DNA from: Acanthornis magna
Lineage: Eukaryota > Chordata > Aves > Passeriformes > Acanthizidae
NCBI GenBank assembly: GCA_036785705.1
Contig: JAWUZG010000032.1
Location: forward strand, 11,302,001-11,366,000
Direction of reading: 5' to 3'
DNA: 64,000 nt
The notes beneath the pieces are model-generated. The model was not told where the DNA came from. It saw only the letters and a list, made by a program, of their open reading frames with translations, and ran no database searches. Of this stretch, positions 11,235-22,935 are shown one piece after another. The position numbers and the translations under genes were made by a program. The stretch's first letter is position 1, and every line of letters begins with the position of its first letter.

Positions 11235-11645
11235 TGCCTGCAACGACTTCTAGAAGTTTTGGACTCCTCAGTGCAAAAAAAGACATTGACAAGCTGGAGG
11301 GTCCAGGGCAAGGCAACTGTGCAGATTAGGAGGTGTGACACATACAGAGGGATTGAAACAGCTGGGTTCATGCTTCTTTGGAGAAGACAAGGTTAGAGGA
11401 GAAATCTTAACACTGACCTCACCTGTCTAAGAGGAGATTTACAGAGAAGACAAAGCCAGACTCTTCTCGAAAGTGCATAGTAAAATAATCAAGGACAATG
11501 GTCATGAATTGCAATCTCCAGTTAGCTATTGGAAATAATTTTTCACAATATAGCAAAGAGCTGAAATAGACCACCTATAGAGGTTGCAGAACCTCCATCA
11601 TTAAGACAACTGCAATGCAATTGGAGTTGACTGGGCCACCTGTCT
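11235..11645 (+). mobile_element. CR1 LINE fragment (sense), old
   Basis: A diverged sense CR1 piece covering the ORF2 end and 3' UTR. Recognisable blocks in order are TTTTGGACTCCTCAGTGCAA, AAAGACATTGACAAGCTGGA, GGGTCCAGGGCAAGGC, TTTGGAGAAGACAAGG, AGCCAGACTCTTCTCGAAAG, TTTTTCACAATA and GAGGTTGCAGAACCTCCATC. The expected terminal repeat is missing; the sequence instead meets the antisense LTR at about 11646. Divergence is higher than in the 4801-7310 copy. The left border is approximate. Confidence 0.8.
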
Positions 11646-11698
11646 GTCAAAAACGATGAGACAACTCTCTTTGTTTTATAAAAAAAAGAAAACTCAAA

Positions 11699-11704
11699 TT
11701 TATT
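11699..11704 (-). promoter_or_regulatory. LTR polyadenylation signal (AATAAA)
   Basis: TTTATT on the plus strand, AATAAA on the minus strand, about 280 bases downstream of the LTR TATA box and near the LTR 3' end, where R/U5 processing would be expected. Confidence 0.6.
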
Positions 11705-11980
11705 AAAAACACAGCACCAGGAGGAATAAAATAATAAAAGAAATCCGGGTCCCAGTGATCAGAGACACTTAACGCCAAAAAAAAGGCAAAACGACCCAAC
11801 ACAAAGAGCTCAACAGTGCTGGAGCTTGCCTGGGGTCAATTCCAAGCAAGAGAAAAGTGGGAAAGCTGGCCTAGTTCTCCCAGCACCGGGCTATGCCTGG
11901 GCTAGTTCCGAGCAGAGAGTCCCACAAGTTGACCCTGTAACATCTTCAGGCAAAAAGCAGGGTCCTCAGGCTGTGTGACA

Positions 11981-11988
11981 TTTTTATA
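11981..11988 (-). promoter_or_regulatory. LTR TATA box
   Basis: TATAAAAA on the minus strand, within GGAGTATAAAAATGTC. It is preceded about 55 bases upstream by a CCAAT-type box. Spacing is that of an RNA polymerase II LTR promoter. Present activity is unknown. Confidence 0.6.
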
Positions 11989-12042
11989 CTCCCCTTGGCC
12001 CCTCTCAGCACCACCCATTGTCTGGCCTCCCAGGTAGGAACT

Positions 12043-12049
12043 GATTGGT
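12043..12049 (-). promoter_or_regulatory. LTR CCAAT box
   Basis: ACCAATC on the minus strand, about 55 bases upstream of the TATA box. A further CCATTGG motif lies near 12113. This supports the U3 promoter reading. Confidence 0.5.
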
Positions 12050-12232
12050 GGAGTTCCTCTAAAGTCCAGTTCTTTGGATGGAGTCCTGGGGATGATGTAA
12101 AGTCCTTTGGTCCAATGGCTCATTGTCTCCGGGCAGAGGTGTTCCTCAGACTTTTAGGCAGGAAAACTTTCTCATTAAAATTCACGTTTCCATGAAGTCA
12201 AGTGTCAGAGGAGCTAAATTTAGCCTCTCAGC

Positions 12233-15200
12233 ACAGGGTGAGGGGTTTTGTCTCTTTTCAAACACAGCCTGATCTGCAAAAAGAGCTCAGATGATTTTAT
12301 AAAGTTTTCTCTTTTATATGACCCCTGAGTCTTCAAACTTAAGTTTTTAACTTACAAACTCCTTGTTTTGAACTTTGTTAAAACTTCAACTGGTTTAACT
12401 TATACTAGTTATATAATTCCTTGTCACCTTTCATGTGAAAGCCAAAATTCTCCCATTTCATGTATAACACTGTCCAATTTGGTAGATCCAGCTTCAAATC
12501 TGGCCCTGCTTCAGAAATTGTTTCTGAATCTTATCTTAATGATTTTGTGGTTCAGTTTAGGTTTGTTTGATGCCTCATAGTGACACTCTCTTATTTACAA
12601 GAAAATATTTATATTGAGAAAATAATGATTAAAGTCATTACTAGTAATTTTGCTCTTCTCTATCTCCAAAGGTTCTTCGAATCCTTCTTAAGGAGGAAGA
12701 CAGTGTTTTGAAAGCAGACTAATGAATTTCAGTTTGAAAAGGAAGATTCTTTCAACATGAAAGTTTTGGAAAATTCTGGAACAGAATACTCACAAACTAT
12801 CCAAGTAAAGAAAATGGTGGGTCCAGTAATCATATTGAACAGAACACATCACTTCGTTTCTAAAATACTCACATATCAATTGTATTATCTTTTCATTAAT
12901 GGTAAGAGAAAGATGTCTGCATGTAATCTTGGGATTGTGACCCTGTAACATTGAACTGTAGTTGTTTTCCTTTATTACTGAAGATGGACTCTGGGCAGAA
13001 AAAACAACTGTATCGCTTTTGGTCCTCAGCATTTTTTAAAAAAAAGGAAATTTTTTCTTCCAGGATGATATAATTGAGGAAATTTAGTAACGGATGATTT
13101 TCCCACAGGGAAATGGGGATTTATGGCCCCTGGCTTCCTAGCTTCATGGCAGCTCATGTGAGAGAGTCTTATAGTGGGGCTCCTTGTACTTCACCGGTCC
13201 TACGACATCTTCAGGCAGATGCAGACAGCCACAGCCCAGGGTGCTTCCCAACTCCCAGGCTCCTGTGCTCAGCAGGCTGTCATAGAGCGAAGGAGCCTGG
13301 AGAGAACAACGGATTTCAGAAACATGGGCATATTCCTGTAGTGGAAACAGAGAGTTTGACTTTTCATCCCACCCCTCCCCCACTTTCAGGAAAACAAAAA
13401 ACTTTTCAAAGGATAAAATCTTTCATAGAAATTAAGCTTCTCAGTCAGGTGTGTCTGTGCTGAAGATCCATCCAGTCTTGACTAAGCTTTTCAGTCTGGT
13501 CACAGGGAACGTAGTATTGGCTGTGTAACTTAGGAACACTCTCCTAAGGCAGAGCTGTCTTCAGATTTTCCAAAGCAATGGGCAGTGATCATCCCAAAGA
13601 TGGTACAGATGTCAGAAAACTGCTTTCTCTTATTTTTAAAAAAACCTGATGACTTCATAATACATTCATCCAGCACTGACTCATGGAAAGACAAGACAAC
13701 CTCAGAAAAATCTCGAAAGTAAATGCATATTGCAGTTGTGTTGGATTCCCTGAAGAAAACACGTGTTCTTCATGTTCTCTGTTCAAGGAAGTGTGTCTGG
13801 GGGAAGTGAACACATTTGACTCCATATATCAGTGTCTGAACCCGTTCTTTAAAATGTTTGTTACTTTACATTATACCAAGAGTAGTTTTTGGAAATTATG
13901 AGGCAGTATAATATATAGTGCAGATGATACTAAATATGATTAACATTTGAATCATTGCAGTCTGACAAGAAGAATTGCCATAATGAAGAGATAAAGATGT
14001 GCAATACATAAATCAAGTTCAAACACAAAAAATTTTAGATCTTGGCCGGGTCTAAAGAGAACATACACATATGTTAGTCATACATCTTTGAATTACAGAC
14101 ATGTGTTTGCACACCTCTGAGAAAACAGATGACATTCCCATATCCAGTTCAAATAATGGCATATATTTTTGTCTTTAAGCAGGGCTTTTACTTCAAATTG
14201 CCTGTAGCATTTTTCCTCTTTCTTTGCATTTGTTTTCCATGTTCGGTATGTTAGTTACTAGGGCAAATGTAGGAAAAGGACCCAGAGAGGTAGTAGTCAA
14301 GAGGAGATAAGAACTTCTTCCCTGGAAAGCTAATTCTCTAAAAAGATGAAATAAAAAAATCACTCAAGGTATGGCTGATCAACAGAACGTGTGAGCAGAT
14401 GAGTTTCAAACACCCAATTTCAATACATTAAATAATTTGCTCTTGATTTTGTGTTTTACATTGCAAAACAAGGTTCACTGGAATCACTTCCAGAGTTCTT
14501 TGTTAGCTGGAAGATGGTGAAAGGTGTTGGAGGTGAAGAAAGACGGGAAAAAGAAAAAGGCACAAGGGCTGGCATGCTGAGTGGGAAATCTACAGGAGCA
14601 GCAGTGCCTGAAGGTCCCTTCTGAAGATGACTGCCTTGTTCCCTATTCCAGTTTATTTCCTGAAGCTTGTGTAGTTAGGGAGGAAAGGAACTGTATGAGA
14701 TTTAGTCCAGTAGAATTTGTTCTCAGGATCTGCATTCAGTCAGAGAAGGTATGTTTAACTATTCAGGAACTGCTAATGCAGTGACAGAGGTTGCGCTGGC
14801 TTCCTGGGGGTGCACCACAGACCAGGCAAGGGTATGTGCTCCCCTGCTGCCAGAAACAGAGCAGTTCCTTCATGGGCCACTGGTTTGTTCCTGGCAGGCA
14901 TTTGTTAGGTTCCTGAGAAGGTACAGAGGGGTAGCATATCCACTCCAGAAACCCCTGCAAATCTGGAAGAACATTATGTCAAAGAGGCTGACGGCTGAGG
15001 TCTCATCTGTGTCACCTGGCACTGCAGGTTCAGAAGTGCCTGCTGTCTGCCATTAGTCCTCCATTGCCTCAATATTGAAGCACTTCAGTGCCAACAGCTC
15101 CATGACTTTATGTTGGCTTCTTTATCCAGGTGTGCTGAGCAATCCACAGCAGCCTCAGCCTCCAACTTGGCAGTGAGCTGCCCAATTAGCAAAGCGTAAT

Positions 15201-17948
15201 GGCATCGCTGTCTTTGTGCTGCTTCTGAGAGCAGAAGCAGGTGATCCCTCATGGGAAGAGGCACTCTGGTTTGCTGTGCCTCTACAATTCATGCTGACTT
15301 TATTCCTGGAGAAGTGCATCACAATGGGCCCCTGGCCTGAACAGGACCATGTCATTCCCCAAATCCCCTGGCTGACATTAGTGCCAGCTCTGCCTTTCTC
15401 TTTAACATACAAACTATAAGCCTGAAGGACCAGAAAATCCTCCATTACTGTAATTCTTTTCCTCTCAGAAAAGAAACAAAATCTGAGTAATGAGGTCTGC
15501 TTAATTGTCTGTCCATCAAAAACATTTCAGAGAATCCTAAGTAATTAAGTTACACAGAAAGTGTGACCAGTTTGATGCTATCTCTCCACTTCAACTGCAA
15601 ATCTTTTTCTGTACATATAATTTGTTCATGGCAATTACATGACATGAAAACAGAAACAATAATCATTAGATAAGATTTAAAATTTCACCATTGATCAGCT
15701 CCTATTTCTGATATTTAAAAAGTATTTGGACTGCTTTCTCCTTTTTAGAGTTTCTTTATTTCCTTCAAAAAATCAGTGGTGATATTTTCCACATACAGCA
15801 GTGTCAGAGTGGAAGTGCTGCCCATGGTTAATCTTGTATTCTTAGTCATCATATTTGCTGGACCCCAGCTCATTTGGGGACAGTTTACTAGCTGGCCTAA
15901 TGGGATTTCCAGACCTGTGTTCTCCTTAGGGTGTCTGTTCCTCACCCCTCAGAACTCCCAGAAAGCATGCCAGAGAAGAAGCTGGCCTTCAGAAAAGCTT
16001 ATCAGAAATGGATTTTAAGGAGGAAGATGAATCTGTACTTGCCTGGTCTTTAAAGGAAGGTAATGACCTCTGTCTCAAGTAACCTCTCTGTTTCTCAGCT
16101 CGAGCAAAAATCAGTGGTCTCACTTTTAGCCCTGAAGCTGCCATTTGAGAGAGGCTTGGGCAGTACAATCAAAGGAACCCTAGAACATATTTTCCTGTGC
16201 CAGATTTGGACTTTGAAAATATGCATATTAAGAAATTAGACTGACCATGTGCCAATTCACCACTATACAGAGACAAATCCAGAAACTCAAAATTATGAGT
16301 CTGTGAGGATTTGTGAGATTATGAGAAACAGGCACCAACAAAGGAGGTATTGATTTTCCATATTGCCTTCAAAATTTTTATAAAGAGATTTGAAAGCAAT
16401 TATACATTCTTAAATTACTCTAATGCACCTTTTACCATACTAATAACCTATTCCTGGGATTTAAAGACAGACTTCATTTGTCATTAAATGTTAATCAAAA
16501 TAAACTTAAAAATCTGAACACTTTATACTTACACCGAACTCAAAGGACAATTCAGATTTCTACTAGTGGCATATATTTATGTCTTAGGTTCTATTCCTTT
16601 ATCTCTCCTAAAGATTTTATGTGTATTTAACAGATTTTGTTCACCATGCAGCCTTACAAAAGGTGACACCTTGATGTCTGGTGATTTACTTCAACAACCA
16701 TGAACTCTTAAATCATAGCTGAATTTGGCCTGGCACAAAGGAAAGAAATCCCTGCAACCATTTTAGTCAACACTAATAATGTTAACTCATGATTGTCCAG
16801 AAACACAAACTACATATTTCCAAAAATAGCAAGCTGAGACTTAAACTCGTGAATTATCCTGTCAATGAGAGTCACAAAAGACCCAGTACATCAAGAACAT
16901 GTTACTTTCATGAACATGTAGGAAAACAGACATAGCCGAGAAACATATATTTTTAACCTGCAAAGGCCCTTGGTAACTTGCTGAAAGTCTATTTATATAC
17001 TCTTCATGTCAAGAGCACCACAAATTAGAGCTGACACTTTTGCTGCAGCCTGTGCTGGTTTTTCCTATATGCATGAAATAGTGAAAAAATATCATAAAGA
17101 CCCACATTTTCTTCTTAATGGCTGTGTTCAGCTGTAGCTTCCCAATAAATTGTTAATTCTGAAATGTTTCTTCTCTCTAATTTTCCAGTGACAAATTCAA
17201 ATAAAGAAATCTGCTTCCAGGTGTCTCTTCATTGTAACTTGTTTAGATTATTAGAACTAAAATATTGACTTATTTTTAAAAAAATTATGAGAAAAAGTGG
17301 TAACAAAGCATCCATTAGTAGCATTAAACAAAAGTAGGCACTAATGGGAGACATCATATGGAGCTAAAATTTACTTGCCTTTTTGGAACTTTTTTGTCTT
17401 TTAAGGATTATTTCACTTTTAAAAAGCAATTGATTACCTGATAACAGCTACTCATCTCTACAATACTTTAAAGAGCTTGTCTGAAGTATTATAGTCTCCT
17501 AGAAACAAAAGAGGGGACATTTTTGCCCATGAACAAACTAACACAAAGGATTTTCCACTGCATATGCTGTGGCCATAGCAAAGTTTTTGGACAAATAGGG
17601 AAAAGTATTTCACAAAGTCTTTCTAGAAGGTCTTAGAAATCTTAATTGTCTTACAGTCATTGGGGGGAACTAATTTTCAGTGGCTGCTTCACACTAATAT
17701 GTATATGCTTATACATGAATTTCCAACATGTGTAAAGAAAGCCATATTTTTTTAATCTCCTCTGCCCTCCCTTCACATATCTGCATCTCTTCTGAAATCT
17801 CAGTCTCTAAAACTAAAAATTGTTTTCCAACCAATGTCATACAAACTGTGAAGATAGCAAAATATTAATTTCTGTATCTTATATGTGATAGTCTCATGTA
17901 TTTGCCCTGTTTTGAGAAAAGATCACATATTTGATATTTTGAACCAAA
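12233..17948. other. Non-coding stretch, no recognised element
   Basis: Mostly AT-rich. Somewhat more G+C-rich patches lie at about 13110-13400 and 14560-15440; neither gives a recognisable protein or repeat. A strong splice-donor-like AAG/GTATGT occurs at 14748/14749 after an open plus-strand frame, but no matching acceptor or homology was found. The frames on both strands near 15745-16018 look like chance. Confidence 0.5.
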
Positions 17949-17985
17949 ATATATGTATATGTGTGTGTGTGTATGTAGGTGGGTG
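17949..17985. repeat. TATG/TG microsatellite
   Basis: Short ATATGTATATGTGTGTGTG array followed by TATGTAGGTGGGTG. Simple repeat, imperfect. Confidence 0.85.
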
Positions 17986-20830
17986 TCAAATTACATTTAT
18001 TAACCTCATGTTAGACAGGAAAAGTGAATTTCCTTTTGTGTGGTGCTGCTGACAGCATTGCTACAGCAAAAAGGGCTGTACTTTTTAGAGTATAGATAGT
18101 CTTGTTAGTCTGGACATTTTTATCTGCAGACTCAGTGGGCAGGCAAATAAAGTGCATCAGAGTAAAAGTGACATTTCCTTCAACAGACACTTTTCAGAGT
18201 GAACATATCAGGAGCCAGCCAGCCGTGTTTGATACTACTCCAGAGAATGAGAGTGGAAGTGATAAACACCGAGCTTTCTTCATTTCTCCCTTGTGATTTG
18301 GCCATAGAGAATCTATAATTCAGATTTGTCACTTCTCACTCTTTTCACATTAAGAATTTGCCTTTCATAATATAAATGGGGCCATATGGCTTCCTGTTAA
18401 TTTAGGGGAGATGAAGTTTACACAAGAAAAACTGACTCGGAAAGAAAATAGGGGCACAAGCCTCTACAAGGCAACATAGCACAGTGATGAAAAACAATGC
18501 CATGATGAAATGATTATTGACATTTTTCCTAAAAGTATGTCAATTTACTTTAAATGTTACAAACACGAGGGTAGCATTGAATCAAACAGGTACCATTTAG
18601 TTTTGTAGGTAGCTGATTTCAGCTGGCAATCTCCCAGTGTCTTCAGAAAGAATGTCAAGATAGGCTCCAGCATTTACCACATGAGCTGCTTTGATTCTGG
18701 TCTTTTGCATATATAATGAAAATAAATCTAACTGCTATAGTTACAACATCTGTTTAGAGAGCATGATGTTCTGTTAAATTTTTTCAGTACAGGGAAGCTG
18801 GACCACCTGACACACCTGTAACCTGAGAATTGTGAGGAATTGAAATTACCTCAAACATAATTGCAGTTCTAGGGGCAAGATGTAAGCATCTAGCTCCCAT
18901 GGGATCAAGGGAAAGCACCTCTACATTATTTTGTGTGTTTTTGGTAAAAACTACCATAATTACCACTGAGAACATGAACACTCCTTCTGAAAATGTGTAG
19001 TATGAAGAAAGCTCATACTGGAAGGATTTTGGAAGCTAAACTGAACCAACAGAACAATTCAAAGGATGGTTTCATGGAAGCTCACAGAAGCATTCACCAT
19101 TCCATTAAAATAGTTGATTTGGAAAGAACATATTTGTACCCTTGCAATAAATTTCCCACGTCCTGCTGTGAATGCCATTCCTTTGAGAGAGGAGCCCTCC
19201 AGCCCGTATCATTAGAATCAAATATCCAAGAAATGTGATGGGGGGAAGTAGAGGCGTCAGCAGATGGCAGCTCGCTAAACACAACTGCTAGATGAAAAGC
19301 AAATGTATTAGAAGCTCTGACGTCAAATGACAGGCATCTTTCCAAGAGAAATTTTGTCAGAACTTCATATAAATCAAAAGAGAGATTGTGAAGCTTTTTA
19401 TTGGCAATTGCACTTGTTCATGAAGTAAGATAAATTAATAGGGAGCAGAAAGGTAAGCCAAAAGGCATCTTCATTTTGCAGACCTTGCCTTGCAGCTCTG
19501 GAATTTCCTGAACTGACAATTGTTAAGAAAATCAGAGATGGTGTGTTCACATCCACGATTAATTACAAAGTAAAATAAATTGCAATCAAGAGAAGGGCTT
19601 CCTAACTGGATATTTAGGTGTAATTCAAGACTAAGAAAAGCAATGGAGAAAGTTTTAACCAGGATTTTAACCAGCTTTGCTCTTCTCATAATGGTCACAG
19701 CCAGCACCTTGAAGCCAACTAAATTTAGAGTTGTTCTAGACTACTTGTGTCTTTGGATATATTACTCTGAGTTTTATGGCAGCATATAGTTCAGCCAGGA
19801 ATGCAAATTGTGATCTTGGGTTCAAAAACTCTCTGGAGACTTTTCCAGACTGTTGCTGCTATGACAGTTGGAAAACAGACAAATGTTTCAGTAGTAACAG
19901 TCCAAGGGACAGCCTGTCCTCAAAATCACTGCTGCCGATGCAACTTCGTTTGCCTAAGCCTAGATTACTTCTCCAAGAGAGAGATAACAGAACTCAAAGA
20001 CAGCAGACAAACACTATGTTCTATACATCAAAGATTATCTTGAAGATCACAAATTTTATTGCCTTTTGAATATCTACTCAACACTGACAGTTCTAAAATA
20101 CTGAAAAGAATATTTTTGCATAGTACACTGGATAAATACTCTCAAGTCCACATTTTCTTCTATTCAAAATGATGTCGGTAAACAAAATCTAGTAAAGAAC
20201 TTGTAGACAGACACTGCCAAAGAATGATTTATCTTTTCCTCACAGAGACATCTACTTGAGGTCCCTGCATCTCTCCTTTGGCTAAAGAAATCTACAGACA
20301 AAACCTGAACTTAGGCAATGAAATTCAGGCCCGAGGTACATCTTTCCCCTATGCCTTAAGGTGTTGATGTAAAAGGATCATAACACTGCCTTAATGCGCA
20401 CGTGTCTTACATATATCTGTATTTTCTTACTTGAGTCATCAGCATCTTTGCTGCTTCTGTCATGTTCTGTGAAAGAACTTGGTTTTCTTCATCTATTCTA
20501 AACAAACAGGAGCAATTGCTTAATTTTTTTACCTTTAGCTAGTGTTTCCAGGTATTTTGTTTTCATTCTAAATTGCTTATTTTGTTTCAGAGAAATTAAG
20601 CCTCAAATTTGGAAAAATGCATAATGTTAGCAATTAAAAATTGCTAGTTTTAGGAGATCCTTGCTCTTCAGGAAAACCTTAAACTCAGCAACTAAATCCT
20701 GTGTATGGAGACATAAACCAATAGTCATATCCAAATAATGAATGTTTATGCAAAAATTCAAAAAGTAAAGGAAAGTGAAGAAGAACTTTATATAGCCATT
20801 CAATAAATATTTTATGAGCTAGAAATTACC
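17986..20830. other. Non-coding stretch with a CRE-type motif
   Basis: AT-rich, single-copy-looking. The segment 19230-19420 stands out for retaining CpGs and for the palindrome TGACGTCA. Open frames at 18102-18296 and 19776-20069 are not recognised. An acceptor-like TTCCTTCAACAG at 18178-18189 precedes the first, but no donor follows. Confidence 0.5.
19318..19325. promoter_or_regulatory. Full cAMP-response-type palindrome TGACGTCA
   Basis: A perfect TGACGTCA, the consensus for CREB/ATF dimers, followed at 19328 by a TGACAGG motif resembling a MEIS/PBX-type site. A CpG-containing palindrome surviving in CpG-poor DNA is suggestive only. No promoter, gene or conservation data accompany it. Confidence 0.3.
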
Positions 20831-20868
20831 TTTTTTATTATTATATTATTATTATATTTGTTATTATC
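20831..20868. repeat. (ATT)n-type simple repeat
   Basis: TTATTATTATATTATTATTA-type array with interruptions. Low complexity. Confidence 0.85.
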
Positions 20869-21164
20869 TTAGTCTTATGAGCAATAAATGTGTGTTAGAG
20901 TTAACTTCTCAAAGAAGTTACATCAGTTGAGAAAATTATGATTATTTAATGTAATTTTAAATAATAAATTTTCTGGATGGACTCTGTAAAAATCTCTGGT
21001 GTTTTAAAACACAGCATTAAAACCAGAAAAAAGATAAGCAAAGATTTCAGAATATTCATCTTTCTTACTGCAAGGGAATATGGCATATGTCTATCCTAAC
21101 CTTGCATGCTTTCAGCAGGAAGATTATTATACTTTAGGTGCTTGATATAAAGATGTAATTGGGG

Positions 21165-21183
21165 AAAAAAAAAAAAAAAAAAA
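21165..21183. repeat. Poly(A) tract, A19
   Basis: Uninterrupted A19 after GGGG. No upstream transposon recognised. Confidence 0.9.
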
Positions 21184-21317
21184 GAGGCACTTTGGTCCAC
21201 TACCCAAGCACCGAAACATGGTGTTTTCTACAAAATAGTTTTTGTGTCCATGGCATGCTTCTTGTATGAGCTCATTTGGAGTCCTTGATGTAGATATGAA
21301 AACTTCCTAGGTCCTAC

Positions 21318-21470
21318 CAAGCTCTCCAACATGAGGAATTGGAATAAATGGCACTGACTTAGCTGGGCCAACAAGACTTGACTCACTCAATGGTGTAGTT
21401 TTTGGACTTGCTTGTTGAGGAATGATGAAGTTCACAGTATCAGCATCGGAACTCTGATCAAGGACCCTTG
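21318..21470 (-). CDS. Candidate internal exon, unknown gene
   Basis: A 153-nt minus-strand segment bounded by a good acceptor (CCTATTTCTCCCAG just before its first base at 21470) and a moderate donor (CTTG/GTAGGA after its last base at 21318). Both ends are phase 1, so the exon is symmetric and could be skipped without a frameshift. The 50 full codons are open and encode a Ser/Pro/Thr-rich, probably disordered segment without Cys or Trp (landmarks DQSSDADTVNF, PQQASPKTTPLSE, VPFIPIPHVGE). This composition differs from most chance frames in the window, which are rich in Cys, Phe and Leu. I do not recognise the protein, and no partner exon was identified. It could equally be chance in AT-rich DNA. 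Confidence 0.22.
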
Positions 21471-21884
21471 CTGGGAGAAATAGGCAATTTGTATTTTTTG
21501 GAACACTTTCCTGGAGCATTTACATTCTTCACAGTTTCTTAGACATTTTTACATTAGTTGTTAAATATGTTCACATCATATACTTGGTAGTTTTGTACAT
21601 TTTAACTTTAACACCTGTGATTCTAATCCGGTCTGGGAACAGAAAACCATTTTCTGGGGCAGATAATTTCCACCAGGAAGGGTCAGATATTTCTAGTCAA
21701 CCACAAAGCTTCTGTATGACAATGCTGAGACAAAGGGAGACACTGGGAAGAAAGCTTTGGCTTGGATGGTGCCCTGGGTGATGGGGGAGGCTCAGTCTCC
21801 AGGATGTAGTATGGAGGTCAATTAATTCCTCTGTATTTCCGTTTGTTTGGTATTAAGCACATAGAGAACAGAGATACAGCTCTT

Positions 21885-21923
21885 AAAAAAAAAAAAAAAA
21901 AGATTAAAAAAAAGAGAGAAAGA
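21885..21923. repeat. Poly(A) tract, A17 then A/G-rich
   Basis: A17 followed by GATTAAAAAAAAGAGAGAAAG. Low complexity; no attached retroelement recognised. Confidence 0.88.
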
Positions 21924-22267
21924 AGCAGATGAAGTAAAAGACAGTAGTGCTTTCTCCATAATGGAGAATGTTCTACTCTCTATCAAACTCAGCAATATGA
22001 AAGTGAATGATTAGTGAAATGCAACAATGCAGAAATGCAGCTCTTCTCTATGGTTTACATATACACTGCTCTTGTTTTGAATTTCACTTCATCTTCCCAA
22101 GCCTCTATACAGACACGTTGCAAAACTAATACTTCTCATCTGGACAGTGTTACAAATGGAGACAGGGACTTAGATAAATCTCTGCCTTTTGCCCAGGCCT
22201 TTGGCAGCAGGCAGTAGCTCTTATTGGGGTGGCCAGCACCCCAAGACCCGATCTCATTTGCAAGTTC

Positions 22268-22273
22268 TTTAAT
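22268..22273 (-). promoter_or_regulatory. Possible variant polyadenylation signal (ATTAAA)
   Basis: ATTAAA on the minus strand about 360 bases downstream of the TATA box in the second LTR-like block. Supports that reading only weakly. Confidence 0.3.
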
Positions 22274-22634
22274 AATGGCTGATTAGGTCTAATATGACAT
22301 AAATTATCATTTTTTAGACACAGAAAATAACAGACATAAGACTTGGGACAAAACTACACACTACACGGGAATAAAATAAAATAACAGAAACTACTAGTAG
22401 AGAGAGTTCAGTGCACAAAAAGGTACCTGTTATTACAGCTAGCAAGAAATAATAGAGCTTAGGAACCAAAGTATCTTACCAATGCCAGTTTGGTGGTGAA
22501 GTATACTCCAGAATCCTTTAACTCAATTCCCAAGAAAGTAACCAGCAGAGCCTGGGTCCAGACTCCGGGGAGAAGCCTTTACACATTTCCAGAGTGTGTG
22601 TAGGAGACTTCTGCCTCTGTGGTGATTCGTGTGT

Positions 22635-22644
22635 CTTTTATAGC
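22635..22644 (-). promoter_or_regulatory. TATA box of the second LTR-like block
   Basis: GCTATAAAAG on the minus strand, a near-consensus TATA element with G+C-rich sequence downstream, as expected in an LTR U3/R junction. Confidence 0.4.
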
Positions 22645-22935
22645 GTAAAAGTGTGTCTTTTGGTCATGTACTTATTTTTTATCTCTTTCCACATCTGCTC
22701 TCCACACCAAGATGTGGATTCTGTGTTGGAGACTCTGTTGTCCAGACTCCTGGGCACCAAGAGATAACCCCTTGCTGGGCTTTAGACCGTCCTGGGTTAT
22801 CTCTATGCACCAGGCATGTGGCAGAGGAAAAAGGGGAGGATGTCCTGCCACAGACAGTTAATGGTCTTCCTAAGCTTTTAGAGGGAACAGAATGCCACAA
22901 GATACTTACACATTTACACACTTTCTTACACATGT

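Larger units (their letters stand above)
11646..12232 (-). mobile_element. Solo LTR of an endogenous retrovirus (antisense)
   Basis: Read on the minus strand, this block has the order of a long terminal repeat. It opens near TGTGCTGAGAGGC (about 12232), and U3 contains a CCAAT-type box in CACCAATCAG and a TATA box (TATAAAAA). About 280 bases later comes AATAAA, and a short U5 ends in GTTGTCTCA near 11656. No gag, pol or env coding sequence and no second LTR are visible nearby, so a solo LTR formed by LTR recombination is the simplest reading. The long TATA-to-polyA distance would suit an ERVL-like element, but the family was not confirmed. Both borders are uncertain by about 10 bp and no target duplication is clear. 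Confidence 0.68.
22208..22935 (-). mobile_element. Probable solo LTR (antisense), second family
   Basis: Read on the minus strand the block resembles an LTR. It has a U3-like start near TGTAAGAAAGTG (about 22935) and a TATA box in ACGCTATAAAAGACAC. A GC-richer leader follows (CTTCTCCCCGGAGTCTGGAC), then ATTAAA as a possible variant polyadenylation signal, and an end in CACCCCAATA. A small inverted repeat (GGGGTG and CACCCC) sits near the 3' end. No internal viral genes are visible. No target duplication and no clean TG...CA ends could be set, and it shows no similarity by eye to the LTR at 11646-12232. The alternative is an unrelated GC-richer unique segment. Confidence 0.42.

Noticed and set aside
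12660..12690. TTCGAATCC-like sequence suggesting a tRNA T-arm
   Set aside because: No A-box, acceptor stem or cloverleaf could be fitted around it.
14581..14748. Open plus-strand frame ending at a strong donor AAG/GTATGT
   Set aside because: No acceptor with a usable tract was found upstream, and the frame starts without an ATG context; a single donor match is expected by chance.
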